A DNA stretch of 64,000 nucleotides from Glandiceps talaboti (Eukaryota > Hemichordata > Enteropneusta > Spengelidae). Of the stretch, positions 34,329-48,732 are shown one piece after another; within the stretch, counting starts at the first letter, position 1, and the number at the start of each line of letters is the position of its first letter. Position numbers and translations under genes: made by a program. The stretch lies in NCBI RefSeq assembly GCF_964340395.1, contig NC_135549.1, forward strand, positions 24,628,342 to 24,692,341, read 5' to 3'. The notes under the pieces were generated by a model that saw nothing but the letters and a program-made list of their open reading frames with translations, ran no database searches and was not told the origin of the DNA.

Positions 34329-34611
34329 GACCATAGCATCCATTGTAGGATGTGCTTTATAAATGTGCACTGTTATAATTTTATCGATAAAATCATAATC
34401 GACAGAAATATATCTACAGTTTCCCAGAGATCAGCACTATTTCAGAAACCTAGGAATACACGGCACTTTTTTGAAAATAAATTGCTGTTATGTCAAAATG
34501 GCGATCTCTTTATTTGTGGCATTTTCGTTTTCATAGCAACAATACAATCCTTTTCTGATGATGCATTTTGATCTGCCTGTAACAAGTATATAGATGCAAT
34601 TATTGAACCAA

Positions 34612-34960
34612 TGTTATTGTGATGGGCGAATGGTTCGAGTGGCCGGCCTGGAATCTGCAGGTTAAAGGTTCGAGCTCCTTCGCTGCCGTTTGTTTCCGAG
34701 TGGCTAAAGTCTTTGGGCAATAATTTAACTAGTGCCTCAGTCAACCGAGCTATATAATTGTGCACCTTGGTAGGCTAGAGGTTGCACTATGAATGTGTTA
34801 ATCATATGCACATATAAAGGCTGCAATGGATGCTCCCCAGGGAGTTGGGGAAGTACAAAGGGCCGTTGTGCCACTATAGATTCAGGGGTACTAATTGTAA
34901 AACGTTTTGAACACAAAGTGGGAAAGCGCTATATAAAAACAACATTATCATTATTAACAC
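34612..34960 (+). mobile_element. tRNA-derived SINE
   Basis: A-box-like GAATGGTTCGAGTGGCCGG at 34628, B box GGTTCGAGCTCC at 34667-34678, then a body and the tail TGTAAAACGTTTTGAACACA, GTGGGAAAGCGCTATATAAA. Related copies: 34023-34250, 42893-43010, 63455-63820; a tail fragment lies at 9057. Confidence 0.7.
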
Positions 34961-36859
34961 TATTATTTACTTTGGAAAATGAATGGATTTCATAGTGTTA
35001 CACAATATTGGTTGCCATGGAATTAATTTTTGATAGGGCCATTTGGATCTGGCACTTTCAAACCCCTAGATTTACATGGAACTTTTGTTCACCTATGACG
35101 CAGTTAAATAAAAAATGATTTCCATATCTGTATCATGTTCGTCTCCATGGCAATAATAATACTAATACATTTCTGATGATGCACATCTATCTACCACACT
35201 GAATAGCCTGTATATAAGCTAAATGTTTCTATCATTGCCATTTATTTTGGCTAAATTAGCAAATTGCATATTTTTTTTCACAATTTTGATTACCATAATA
35301 ATCAAGTAAGAAATGGTACAATTACTTCATCTAATGCTCAAACATAGAAGTATGGTCTGTATTATTGCTGAATAGATATGATCATTAATTTTGAAATAAC
35401 GCTTTTGGTAATTTCCTCATATACATGTTTTAAGGGGAAGAAACACTTTGGTCCCTGGTTTCCATGGCAACAATAATGTTGAGTAGTACATTTTTATAAA
35501 GATATTGCAGGGGCATACCTAATGCTATACAACCAATTCTTTTTTCGTATATGATACCATCTCGGCACAGATTAATATGTTCATTTATATATTTATTAAT
35601 TATTTACTATAGGGATACTATATATACACTGATGTTGATTTTTATTTATATATTTTAATGTCTAATCTGAATGTAAATGGTCGTAAAAATGAGGACAATA
35701 TATTTATTAAAGCTGATTTATACATTATTGTACTTTCACAGTGTTTACTTCAAAGTGTAGAGTTATTGGATGTATCAAGTTTGAGGTGTCGCATGACTAT
35801 CGATATGTTATCCATGCTGTTATCAACCTCTCAATGTAATTTATTGTTCAAAACATTACCAAGTGTGTGTGAGTATATAATACCGTTTTCCGAGCATTGA
35901 CCTAGAAATGGAGAGACAAGCGCCCTCCTTCTATACCATGGTAAGCAATAATGGGGCGATACCCATCCATGCATATGGACTTTCATACTTTGTACAACCT
36001 CAAAGAACCTTAACACGTTAGTAATAATATTGATATATTTAGCTTCAGAAGAGGAGGCTATATTTCAAAGGAGAGATGTTTTTTAATGGCAAAAGGTTTT
36101 AAGTGCTGGTTTCTTATTAGACATACTTTGGAAGTTTACTCTCATGTAGATTGAAATGGATTGGAAGGATTACATTGCTGGCACAATAGGGCAGAAAGTG
36201 TTTTTTTCTACCATGAAGAAATTGGGGAAAATCAGACCACAAAGTTATAATGTTTTTTTTCTTCAAATATTTGATTCTATGATTTAACCTGTTTTAATTT
36301 ACGATTCTAGGGTTTGTGGATTCCAATCATACATATTGCTCGAACGAATTCAGTACCGTGCATGTAAAATGTTTTATGAGTACTAGTTTCGAAGTGTACC
36401 GAATTCGAATATTGCCATTCTTGGGAAAATGTGGTAGATGCCCTATTTTCTTACATAGCATTGGTCTTTATCACATGGCCAATCTTTTAATATGCCAAGT
36501 TCTTCAAATATGCCATAATTTACAGCCTTTTCTATTTTGTACATCAACAATCACCATGGATTCAATACTTTCTACCTGGCCAATGTAAATAACATATATT
36601 GCATAACTGAATAGTGAAATAAAAGGCTGTTTTTAATATATACGATTCAGTTGCAAGATACTTGTCATTTACAAATATACTATATACTAATATTGCCATA
36701 ATATTTTAAAATGTACTTGCATTTATTTTGCTGAACTATCATACAACAAAAAATGTACATTTCTTAATTGTACTAGTTTATGCAAATGTATGTTAATTTC
36801 TAGAGCTCTCCTGGGCCAAATTCAATAAGTAGGTCCTCAGGACCACTCATGCACAATGT
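34961..36859. other. Non-genic stretch
   Basis: AT-rich. Loosely repeated motifs (CATGGCAA...TTTCTGATGATGCA at about 34530 and 35150) suggest old repeats. No exon recognised. From 36816 a sub-repeat begins that continues into the tandem unit (AATTCAATAAGTAGGT at about 36818 and 37091). Confidence 0.45.
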
Positions 36860-38564
36860 GATGTTTTTCAGTCACCACAAAGTTCTGCAATTTTTAAGAG
36901 TGATGACCGCCAATGCTGAATTTCATTTAAATATGGAAATATTCAGAAGGACATGTCACCCCTTCTAAAATAAATAAGTAGGTCATCAGCAGCACTAATG
37001 CCTAATTTAATGGTTTTATTTCACCACAAAGGTCTGCAAAATATTTAATGTAAATATATGCAGATTTTCACAAGGGTTCCCCTTCTAAATTCAATAAGTA
37101 GGTGCAAAGGATCATTCATGCCAAATTTGGTGCTTTAATCCGGCGTTTAACAAAATAAGTTGCTAAACCACCTGACTATACGGCGAAGGTACACTAGCGG
37201 TACGCCTACACACAGTAGCTGAGACGAGAGTTACGTTCCGTAACCCCAACTCTCAGTTACAGAACGGAGTGTACTGCCAACTTTAACGTAACTCTGTACA
37301 CTGAGTAACTCAGCAGAGTGTACTTTTGAAATAGGTATACCGGTATAGCAAATAAGAGATGAACAGCGAAGTTACACGAGAGTACATCTACATAGAGTTA
37401 CGCTTGCAGGGAATTTGCGTGTGAATGAAGTTCTCTTCTTTGCCCGTACCTTGACCCAGAACACAGTCAGATCAGTGAACGTAGCCATACTTCAAAACCG
37501 GTTCACACACGATATGTATTGTAAGACTACGACAGCGAATCAAATACACCTTTGGCTGGAAAAAAAATCAGTTTTGGACTGTTTTCGTCTAAAATCGTTG
37601 GATTCCGAAGTGGCAGTACGTGGAAGAGCGATTCATACAACAATCATCACCTTGTCATTTTGAATCGATTCGTTCAATTGATTCGTTGTGTCAGTGGCGG
37701 CGTAACGTTCCAGTCGCCTCCGCCGCTGAGAGTAAAATACTTCAAAATATATATTTACATAAGCTTACAGTTGTGTCGTGTCTGGGCCACACCGCCACTT
37801 CAGTGAGTACAGCCAATCTTTCTTATTTTGACACGGAATGATTAGCAAATGGAAATCTAGTTGATGATTATATATTTGATAAATTAATAACAATGGTATT
37901 TGATATTTGGCGCCAAATGTAAATTTTCATTGTTCTAAAATAATGTAAACTGCACCCATATCAGATATATAACAATTGCATTTCTTATTCGACACGACTT
38001 CTGTTGGTCATGGCAGTTATACGTACAGCTTGATGTTTGCCTTTGGACAGAAACATGCATGTGATAGAGTATAAGGCAAATTTGCACTGACACTGCCATG
38101 AATATTGATATTTTTACAGAGTCAATTGTTTCTCTTTCACCATTCCATTGTTGTGCTAAAAATAAGCAGGGGGTGAGTAGAAACCATATGCAAAATACGT
38201 TGTAAAGTGATCGTATTGTGCTGGTGTGGAGAGAGAGCTAATCAGTATTCCACAATGTACGAAAAGATAAATCACCCACCTGGCATACTTTCTTTTCATA
38301 AGGCAGTAGACCATTTTGCTGGGGTCATTTTAAGGTTACATGCCCGATTCATTACGTTTTCAATAAACGTTTGTGGTCCATGACCTTAATTGTCCTTTCA
38401 CACTGTTAATAATGTATTCTACGAGACCTAGACAGGTACGGGTACAAAGACGGAGCACCACTTGGGGCAAGCAATACCTGTCATATTTCGTCTAAAACGG
38501 CGTTAACATTTGATAACCTTACGTCATAAGAAATCTTACTTGTAATCGTTAAATTACAGCATAA

Positions 38565-38640
<76 letters not shown>
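36860..38640 (+). repeat. 1.8 kb tandem unit, copy 1
   Basis: Starts at GATGTTTTTCAGTCACCACA and ends with a GA then (GACA)n tract. Contains a thyroid/steroid-element-like run of inverted GAGTTAC motifs (37225-37325), a conserved CCACTTCAGTGAGTA (about 37794) and the GA-tailed dispersed repeat near its end. Slightly more diverged than copies 2 and 3. Confidence 0.95.
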
Positions 38641-38641
<1 letters not shown>

Positions 38642-40363
38642 TGCTTTTCCGTCACCACAAAGTTCTGCAATTTTTAAGAGTGATGACCGCCAATGCTGAA
38701 TTTCATGGAAATATGGAAATATTCAGAAGGACATGTCACCCCTTCTAAATTAAATAAGTAGGTCATCAGCAGCACTAATGCCTAATTTAATGGCTTTATT
38801 TCACCACAAAGGTCTGCAAAATATTTAATGTAAATATATGCAGATTTTCACAAGGGTTCCCCTTCTAAATTCAATAAGTAGGTGCAAAGGATCATTCATG
38901 CCAAATTTGGTGCTTTAATCCGGCGTTTAACAAAATAAGTTGCTAAACCACCTGACTATACGGCGAAGGTACACTAGCGGTACGCCTACACACAGTAGCT
39001 GAGACGAGAGTTACGTTCCGTAACCCCAACTCTCAGTTACAGAACGGAGTGTACTGCCAACTTTAACGTACACATGTAACTCTGTACACTGAGTAACTCA
39101 GCAGAGTGTACTTTTGAAATAGGTATACCGGTATAGCAAAGAAGAGATGAACAGCGAAGTTACACGAGAGTACATCTAAATAGAGTTACGCTTGCGGGGA
39201 ATTTGCGTGTGAAATGAAGTTCTCTTCTTTGCCCGTGCCTTGACCCAGAACACAGTCAGATCAGTGAACGTAGCCATACTTTATTAAAACCGGTTTACAC
39301 ACGATATGTATTGTAAGACTACGACAGCGAATCAAATACACCTTTGGAAAAAAAAAAAATCAGTTTTGGACTGTTTTCGTCTAAAATCGTTGGATTCCGA
39401 AGTGGCAGTACGTGGAAGAGCGATTCATACAACAATCATCACCTTGTCATTTTGAATCGATTCGTTCACCGTTCGTTTGTGTCAGTGGCGGCGTAACGTC
39501 CCAGTCGTCTCCGCCACTGAGGGTAAAATAATTCCAAATATATATTTACATAAGCTTACAGTTGTGTCGTGTCTGGGCCACACCGCCACTTCAGTGAGTA
39601 CAGCCAATCTTTATTAATTCATTATTTTGACACGGAATAATTAGCAAATGGAAATCTAGTTGGTGATTATACATTTGATAAATTAATAACAATGGTATTT
39701 GATATTTGGCGCCAAATGTAAATGTTCATTGTTCCAAAATAATGTAAACTGCACCCATATCAGATATATAACAATTGCATTTCATATTCAACACGACTTC
39801 TGTAGGTCATGGCAGTTATATGTACAGCTTGATGTTTGCCTTTGGACAGAAACATGCATGTGATAGAGTATAAGGCAAATTTGCACTGACACTGCCATGA
39901 ATATTGATATTTTTACAGAGTCAATTGTTTCTCTTTCACCATTCCATTGTTGTGCTAAAAATAAGCAGGGGGTGAGTAGAAACCATATGCAAAATACGTT
40001 GTAAAGTGATCGTATTGTGCTGGTGTGGAGAGAGAGCTAATCAGTATTCCACAATGTACGAAAAGATAAATCACCCACCTGGCATACTTTCTTTTCATAA
40101 GGCAGTAGACCATTTTGCTGGGGTCATTTTAAGGTTACATGCCCGATTCATTACGTTTTCAATAAACGTTTGTGGTCCATGACCTTAATTGTCCTTTCAC
40201 ACTGTTAATAATGTATTCTACGAGACCTAGACAGGTACGGGTACAAAGACGGAGCACCACTTGGGGCAAGCAATACCTGTCATATTTCGTCTAAAACGGC
40301 GTTAACATTTGATAACCTTACGTCATAAGAAATCTTACTTGTAATCGTTAAATTACAGCATAA

Positions 40364-40439
<76 letters not shown>
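38641..40439 (+). repeat. 1.8 kb tandem unit, copy 2
   Basis: Almost identical to copy 3. Shares with it an added CACATGT at about 39071 and TTAATTCATTATTTTGACAC at about 39613, which copy 1 lacks. Confidence 0.95.
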
Positions 40440-40440
<1 letters not shown>

Positions 40441-42173
40441 TGCTTTTCCGTCACCACAAAGTTCTGCAATTTTTAAGAGTGATGACCGCCAATGCTGAAT
40501 TTCATGGAAATATGGAAATATTCAGAAGGACATGTCACCCCTTCTAAATTAAATAAGTAGGTCATCAGCAGCACTAATGCCTAATTTAATGGCTTTATTT
40601 CACCACAAAGGTCTGCAAAATATTTAATGTAAATATATGCAGATTTTCACAAGGGTTCCCCTTCTAAATTCAATAAGTAGGTGCAAAGGATCATTCATGC
40701 CAAATTTGGTGCTTTAATCCGGCGTTTAACAAAATAAGTTGCTAAACCACCTGACTATACGGCGAAGGTACACTAGCGGTACGCCTACACACAGTAGCTG
40801 AGACGAGAGTTACGTTCCGTAACCCCAACTCTCAGTTACAGAACGGAGTGTACTGCCAACTTTAACGTACACATGTAACTCTGTACACTGAGTAACTCAG
40901 CAGAGTGTACTTTTGAAATAGGTATACCGGTATAGCAAAGAAGAGATGAACAGCGAAGTTACACGAGAGTACATCTAAATAGAGTTACGCTTGCGGGGAA
41001 TTTGCGTGTGAAATGAAGTTCTCTTCTTTGCCCGTGCCTTGACCCAGAACACAGTCAGATCAGTGAACGTAGCCATACTTTATTAAAACCGGTTTACACA
41101 CAATATGTATTGTAAGACTACGACAGCGAATCAAATACACCTTTGGAAAAAAAAAATCAGTTTTGGACTGTTTTCGTCTAAAATCGTTGGATTCCGAAGT
41201 GGCAGTACGTGGAAGAGCGATTCATACAACAATCATCACCTTGTCATTTTGAATCGATTCGTTCACCGTTCGTTTGTGTCAGTGGCGGCGTAACGTCCCA
41301 GTCGTCTCCGCCACTGAGGGTAAAATAATTCCAAATATATATTTACATAAGCTTACAGTTGTGTCGTGTCTGGGCCACACCGCCACTTCAGTGAGTACAG
41401 CCAATCTTTATTAATTCATTATTTTGACACGGAATAATTAGCAAATGGAAATCTAGTTGGTGATTATACATTTGATAAATTAATAACAATGGTATTTGAT
41501 ATTTGGCGCCAAATGTAAATGTTCATTGTTCCAAAATAATGTAAACTGCACCCATATCAGATATATAACAATTGCATTTCATATTCAACACGACTTCTGT
41601 AGGTCATGGCAGTTATATGTACAGCTTGATGTTTGCCTTTGGACAGAAACATGCATGTGATAGAGTATAAGGCAAATTTGCACTGACACCGCCATGAATA
41701 TTGATATTTTTACAGAATCAATTGTTTCTCTTTCACTATTCCATTGTTGTGCTAAAAATAAGCAGGGGGTGTGTAGAAACCATATGCAAAATACGTTGCA
41801 AAGTGATCGTATTGTGCTGGTGTGGAGAGAGAGCTAATCAGTATTCCACAATATACGAAGATAAATCACTCACCGGGCATACTTTCTTTTCATAAGGCTG
41901 TAGACCATTTTGCTGGGGTCATTTTAAGGTTACATGCCCGATTCAATATGTTTTCAATAAACGTTTGTGGTCCGTGACCCTAATTGTCCTTTCGCACTGT
42001 TAATAATGTATTCTACGAGACCTAGACAGGTACGGGTACAAAGACGGAGCACCACTTGGGGCAAGCAATACCTGTCATATTTCGTCTAAAACGGCGTTAA
42101 CATTTGATAACCTTACGTCATAAGAAATCTTACTTGTAATCGTTAAATTACAGCATAAATAGAGAGAGGGTGA

Positions 42174-42240
<67 letters not shown>
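40440..42240 (+). repeat. 1.8 kb tandem unit, copy 3
   Basis: Begins GATGCTTTTCCGTCACCACA, as in copy 2. Its GA tail is longer (42163-42250) and ends in a G-run instead of the (GACA)n block, after which single-copy sequence leads to the TRPC start. Confidence 0.95.
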
Positions 42241-42256
<16 letters not shown>

Positions 42257-42892
42257 TGGGTTGGACAAACAGAGACAGACAGACAAGGAAATATATACAA
42301 ACGAGGAGTGAAACTTCAAAATCCTAGCAATGAGTGTCGAAACGTCAAATACAATGTACAATAAACTATCTTAGAAATTATTAAGCTAAATATCCACGAT
42401 TCACAATTCAGTTATCGATGCATTAGTGAACACAGCACTTATCTTATTCAGTGCCTGGGGTCACTAAGTATGGCATATATTGTCCCCAGACACTACAACC
42501 CCCTAAACGTAGCACATGCCCCTCCACCCGAGATTAGGAACTCGACTTAAAGTTTCCAGTTTTTCCTACAATCCCTTAAGCTTGCTTTCCCCATTTATTC
42601 ATAAATGCATTAACAGAAATTGTAAAATTTCAATAATTTCTATAATAATCGCATAATATGAACAATATAGGCATTTCTTTGAGACTGTATAAGATAGTCA
42701 GTGAAAATGCAGAATTTGTTAAAAATAGATCACGTGTGTGGACGATATGCATGCTACAATTCTATCCCTAATAGTAAACTAAGGATAGGCAGAAATAAAC
42801 GATCAAAAATACGCTTTTAAAAATAAATTATAAAACATAAGTGGTAGTGGATTGTATGTTCCGAGGTGGGTTTTTTTTATAGGTATAATGGA

Positions 42893-43010
42893 CCGTATAG
42901 GTTCATATAAAGGGCCATGTGGGTTCGTGCCAGGGGTGATACAATTGTAAAGTAATTCAAACACAGTGTGGGAAATCACTTTATCAGAACTAACATTATC
43001 ATACAGCGAA
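42893..43010 (+). mobile_element. SINE remnant just upstream of TRPC copy 1
   Basis: Only the 3' half remains: AATTGTAAAGTAATTCAAAC, then GTGTGGGAAATCACTTTATC. A fuller copy sits at the same place before TRPC copy 2. Confidence 0.65.
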
Positions 43011-43065
43011 ACAAATGTAATTGATGTTTTTATTTCTATATATGATCTAACATATAAGGTGAAGA

Positions 43066-43215
43066 ATGCTTTTCGCAAACTCCATACAACTGTCATTGCG
43101 AGAATTGGATCATTTGGCAGAAGAAAGCCACAATCCAAAATTGACACGGGATGAAGTGGAATTACTAGAAAAAGTTAATAATGGTGACGTGGAGGGAACG
43201 AAAACACTATTACAT
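43066..43215 (+). CDS. TRPC-like exon 1
   Basis: [20 protein letters not shown], then [20 protein letters not shown]. 50 codons, donor GTAAGG at 43216. The reading frame and start are supported by the paralogous exon at the window end. Confidence 0.85.
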
Positions 43216-46200
43216 GTAAGGAGGAATCGACTATTAACATAACTTTAAAAGAAAAAACTTGTTTTTTCATCTTGAGGTTCAAACACATGTAGAGTGAAGA
43301 AAATTTTCACATGTTGGCGCCATCTTATTTTAGCGAATTCAAATATTTTGACTTCAATATGACAGCTTTTTGTAAATTGATTTATTGGTTGTCACAACAT
43401 ATAGTTACTCATACATTTCAAGTGATATCAATAGTTACATGTTAACGGTTATTTATATTTTGGTGCCAAACTTTTATGCAAAAATTGTAGCAAAATAATT
43501 TCAATTTATTTTAGCGCCGAAACAATACTATCACAGTAACTAAATTTGAAATGTTGTATATGCTGATTGTTTAGAGCAATTATGTGAAAATCTACAAGAC
43601 CCATGATCGAAATGAGAAAAGTAAAACGAAATCAAAGTATATACCATTAGAGGAAACAAATCAATTATTCATTTTTCTTCATTCATTATATATTTTGACA
43701 TTGACACAATTTTTAAAAAAATCATTTCTAGAATGCATCAGAAAATATAAACGTCAACTGCAAAGGCAAACACGATGGGAAAAGCACCACTCCATTACAA
43801 ATAGCTGCAAAGAATAATGACTTTTATATGGTGAATTTACTGTTCGAAAATGGAGCAACACATCTGGACAAGCCATTCGTGATAGATGGTAGTTATGCAT
43901 AATTTCTTTGTCAGGAGCACTTTCAATACGTAAAAATACAATTGTTTTCGTGTACAACATCTTGCAAGATATCTTTTTCTTAATTGCAACCCTTACACAA
44001 TAGCAATTTCACAATAGTTAACAGCCACTCCCACCAATTACTTACACAGCAAATCAATAATATAGACGCAATGCATTACAAACGAACAATAAAAACGCAC
44101 AAATACACCATAGAGATACCAGACGTGGAAATATATACGTGAAAACCATAATAGACGGAATTCTTTAAAAGTCATGCGGTTCTTGTCATGAATTTCAAGA
44201 TATTCGCATACATTGATCTCAGAGATTTACACCAGGCTGGTATTAAAATTAGCTACGGCACGCTGTATAATATTAACAACTACCTTTTTTCTGAGCTCTC
44301 AATATTCCCTTGTTATTTCTGTATAGGTCAGACTGAAGACATCACTAGTGATGAATCCAGATTAGACACATATCAAGCTCTTTGTAGTCCTAGCTATATA
44401 TGCCTGGCTTATGATGATCCCATCATTGCAGCTATGGATTTATCTGCTGAGTTAAGAACGCTTTCCAAATCCAGGGATATTGTTGATACATCAAAGGTAA
44501 TGGAATATTTCGTAATTGGCGTTACATACGTAGGTCGAAAGATGAATTGAATCCATTGTGTATCGGTTGTTTACGTTGATTAGCAAGTATAAATTTGGTA
44601 TTATAGTTTTCAATAAGTATTTAAATATATTCAACTATTCAATAACGCAACACGTGTTGTATAGCCTTGGATATCATTCGATTAAATCAATCAGAGTAGA
44701 CCATGAAATGTTGTAAACATTGCTATAACAATATTGTACAATATTAGAATTGAAAACACATTATCATCATTTTATTCAGTAGCAAATATCAAACTAGTTA
44801 GTTCAATTGATCCATTGGCAAGGTCACCACTACTTTAGTTAAGGTTGTATTCTGGAAGATTACTCTCAGTGCTATAAACGTACCACATTAGCATATACAC
44901 ATCGAATTTCAATTTGTTTGTGGGAAAAAAACGCAACTGCTGATCTGCCCATTAGCCTATGACGTCACCAAGTAATGAGATTCGTGTTACTCGTACACTT
45001 GCTAAAGACTGTTAAACTGAATAGTATGAAACAATATTCCACACACAGAAATAAATAGTGAACATTGCCGAGAATCAAAAGTTCAACCATTATAAAACAA
45101 TATTGTATTACTAAGATAGAATTTTAAACATGTTCTCGGGCACAACCCTCGCTTATATGAAAATAATTCAATCAAACAATGAATGTCCCTTAAAATGGGG
45201 ACCATTGACATCGATGTCTCCTTTGGTTGTTTTTCATAAAAACATATTTAACTGAGCAGTAATGACTATTAATTGACAGACACCGGTTTGGCAAAACGTA
45301 AGGTTTATAACACTCGCTTATTTTTGTAACTATACGGGCAATGATACTCCAGGCCATTTGACTTTGAAAAATATCAAGCTTGAGTGGTTCTGTGTGGCAA
45401 GAATCAGTTTAGAATGTTAAATATGTAGGACAGTAATTCTAACTGCTACTCAGTAGGATTCACAAGGCTTAAAGACTAACAAGGTTGTGTGGCTCCGGTT
45501 ACCCGACACCACCTAGATTTTCACTGCCGACCTTAAAACTTTTTATGTAATCGAGGAGAAATTAATAAAATTGCGAAAATTGTGTGTGAAGTCTCATGAG
45601 AAATAGATCAGCAACAGGACATTCCACAATATCATATACTAGTATTTAAAGTTAGCGAAGAAATGTGTAATACATTCAACGACGATTTATCAAATGGTGT
45701 ATATGAACGTACAGTTTGAGAAATTGATGTGAACTTGGAGCATTTTGATGTAGATGAAGCTTTATTCAAATTCAATGATCTTTCTATGGACTAATTCCCA
45801 ATAGCCTTACTAGATCAAATAAGAAGCGCCCCACACATCATGTAAGTGAGTGGTTTGACGGAGATTGTAGATGTACTAAAGATAATTTTACAGAAAGGTT
45901 TTGAGGTTGTTTAGGCGCACAACGTCTTTAAACGTTCTAGAATGTTACAAGAGGTCGAGAAACGATTACAAAATATTGATCAAGAAGAAAATACAACTAT
46001 GTCGTAGAATTTCAGAGTTCACTAAAGCAGCACAAGACCGGGAAAATAAACGTTATTAGGGTTTTATCAGAGGAACCAGAGTTTCTATTTCGTCTTCCAT
46101 TAGTTCACTTGGATGGCTCGAGTTTTTTCAAATCTCTATTTAATCCGGGTACCAATCATCTCAATTACGAATACTTCGATAATTCAACCAGTTGGAAACT

Positions 46201-48686
46201 ATTTGAATCCACCGTTGCAAGTTTTGAGAAATGGAGATTTTTCTTCTACCCACAATGATCTGGATTCTGACGACATACTGCATTATCCTATTATCCTATC
46301 ACATATGAGAAAGTGGAAACAGGTATATACACATTTGAAAACAGGAAAGTCACCTGGTCCTGACAGCATCGCTATATTTTACAAATATTCTTGTCAGAAT
46401 TTAAATGACATACTTTGTCATTTATTCAACCATTCAACCATTATTTACCTTATCCACAAAAAAGGGTCGAGACAGACAGCAAGTAATTATCATGGAGTAT
46501 ACTTACTATCGATAAAAGTACAATATTTAAAAGAATATTGTATAGTAGACTGTAAATGGGATGGGATAATTGAATACAGGAGAGAGGAGCAAGCTGCTTT
46601 TAGGACAGGGTAGTGACAGTACTATAGACAATATTTTCATTATACAAACTCTCATTCAGAAGTACCTGACTAGCAAACGGAGTAGATTCTATTGCGCATT
46701 TATTGACTTTTGATAGGGTCGATCGGGTAGCTATGTTTTTCAAAATGCGAGTGTCAAGGGAAATATATATCGAATATTGTACTACATGTATAGTAAGGTA
46801 AAGGCATGTGTTTTAACACCCTCGGGACTCACCGAATTTTTAAATTGCCCAGTAGGGGATAGGCAAGGATGTATTCTGTCCCCCGTTCTCTGCTGTTTTC
46901 ATTAATGATTGGCATGAAGAGCTTAGCTCTGATCATATCCTTGGTAATGATGTTGGGTGTTCAATTGGTTTACTCTAATTGTTTTATCTTCCTTTTGCTG
47001 ATGACCACCTAGTTTTCATGTCATATAATGCAATTGTACAAATTGAAAGTAAGAAAGTAAATCTTAGTAAAACCAGGTTATAGCGTTGATGGGGGTGTTA
47101 ACTGCGCATGCCTACCCGTGGCATCTGGACAAGGGGTCAAGAACAATTGACTCAGCAAGCTTCTGAAACTGTACATGCGCCAATGATCAACCTCAGAAAT
47201 ATGGGCCAAGTAGCAATTCCACTGTGTTTTGAAATATTTGACATTAAGAGTCTGCCGATGTTGCACTACGGAAGTGAGATACGGGTTAGCTTGAAGGGCA
47301 AGCCATTAAAAATATTCAAATTAAGTTTTGTAAATTTTCACTTTCATCACAGACATATTATATTCATGCAGCAGTACGTGGAGAGTTAGGCCGTCCAAGT
47401 TTAAGAGCAGTATATATAAATCCTACTATTATAAGAAACTGTGCAAGATATTTATTTTATGCTTTTGTAAAAAAATTAATACTAATTTTACAAGACGTGG
47501 AATAAGCACAAACGTTTTCTCTATCGTTAACTTTCGTATTATATTCTTTGAATCTCTCAGATTGTGTGCTATATTATATATTAGCTGTACCTTTGACCTT
47601 AGACGTTATCTTGATTTATGTTTATTTCGAGACTGTACAGTGGGCCAGTGGCCAAAATACTCATTGATTAATAAACAATATATTACACCAGTATATTGAT
47701 GGCGCAAATTGAGAGATCTGATTGGTCTAGACATCGAACTAGCACGTCTAAAACAAGCGATAATGCACGGTTGGCACGCGTCCAAATTTTGTTCGTCTAC
47801 GAGCGTTGAGTTGTAGTCCGCCTTGATATTGATAGTTAACTCTTTGAATTGTCAGAGGAGGATTTTCCCTCAATGAGACAATATTTTATGAGAAATTATG
47901 AAGGAAATTACGAAAGCAACCAAGTCATCGCGTATTTGTTCAAATCATCGCCTACTACATGTACTAAGGTAAAGGCATGCACGAGATCGGTCCCGGCCTC
48001 GGCGCGGCTGGAGTGGAAACATCGGTGAGCTTTCCTGTCCTGTCATAAAAATGAAGCAAGTGTAAGAGCTTACACTGGCCGACTTATCATTAATCTAAAT
48101 ATAAATTTGTCTGGGATCCTGTCCTAGAGTATCAGTCATCAATCCAAGAGGGAAATCCTCAAACCCAAAAATCTACTGACGTAACTTCCAGTAATCTAAA
48201 TACATTGTATTAAATATCAACCTGTCTATCACTTCACCTAGTCGCGAATTCGGCCGGGAACGATCGAAGCACGCTGTATTCAATAAACCACTTCAAGTTT
48301 ATACCTTAAGTCAAACAGGTTGTTTATTCATCACTATGCACTTTTAATGAGCCGATCAATGTACAGAATTGTTTATCCCGAATCCAGTCGCTGCACGACA
48401 TTCACGTTGAGGCCAAGATCGGCTGTCTTGAAAGCAGCGTTATTGTTATGCAAATTAGTCACAGAGGCGCATATGAAACGAGAAAACGTTAGTTCTTGTC
48501 TTCTTTCCGATATTTTCAATATACTAGTATAATATAATAGCGATAAACCACCCCTTGGGGAAGGTATACCACTCGGTTTTGACCAGTGAATTCAATATAT
48601 GCACTCGCTATCGCTCGTGCATATATTTCGTTCACTGGTCAAAACCTCTTGGTATACCATCCCCAGGGGGTGGTTTATTGCTTAAA

Positions 48687-48732
<46 letters not shown>

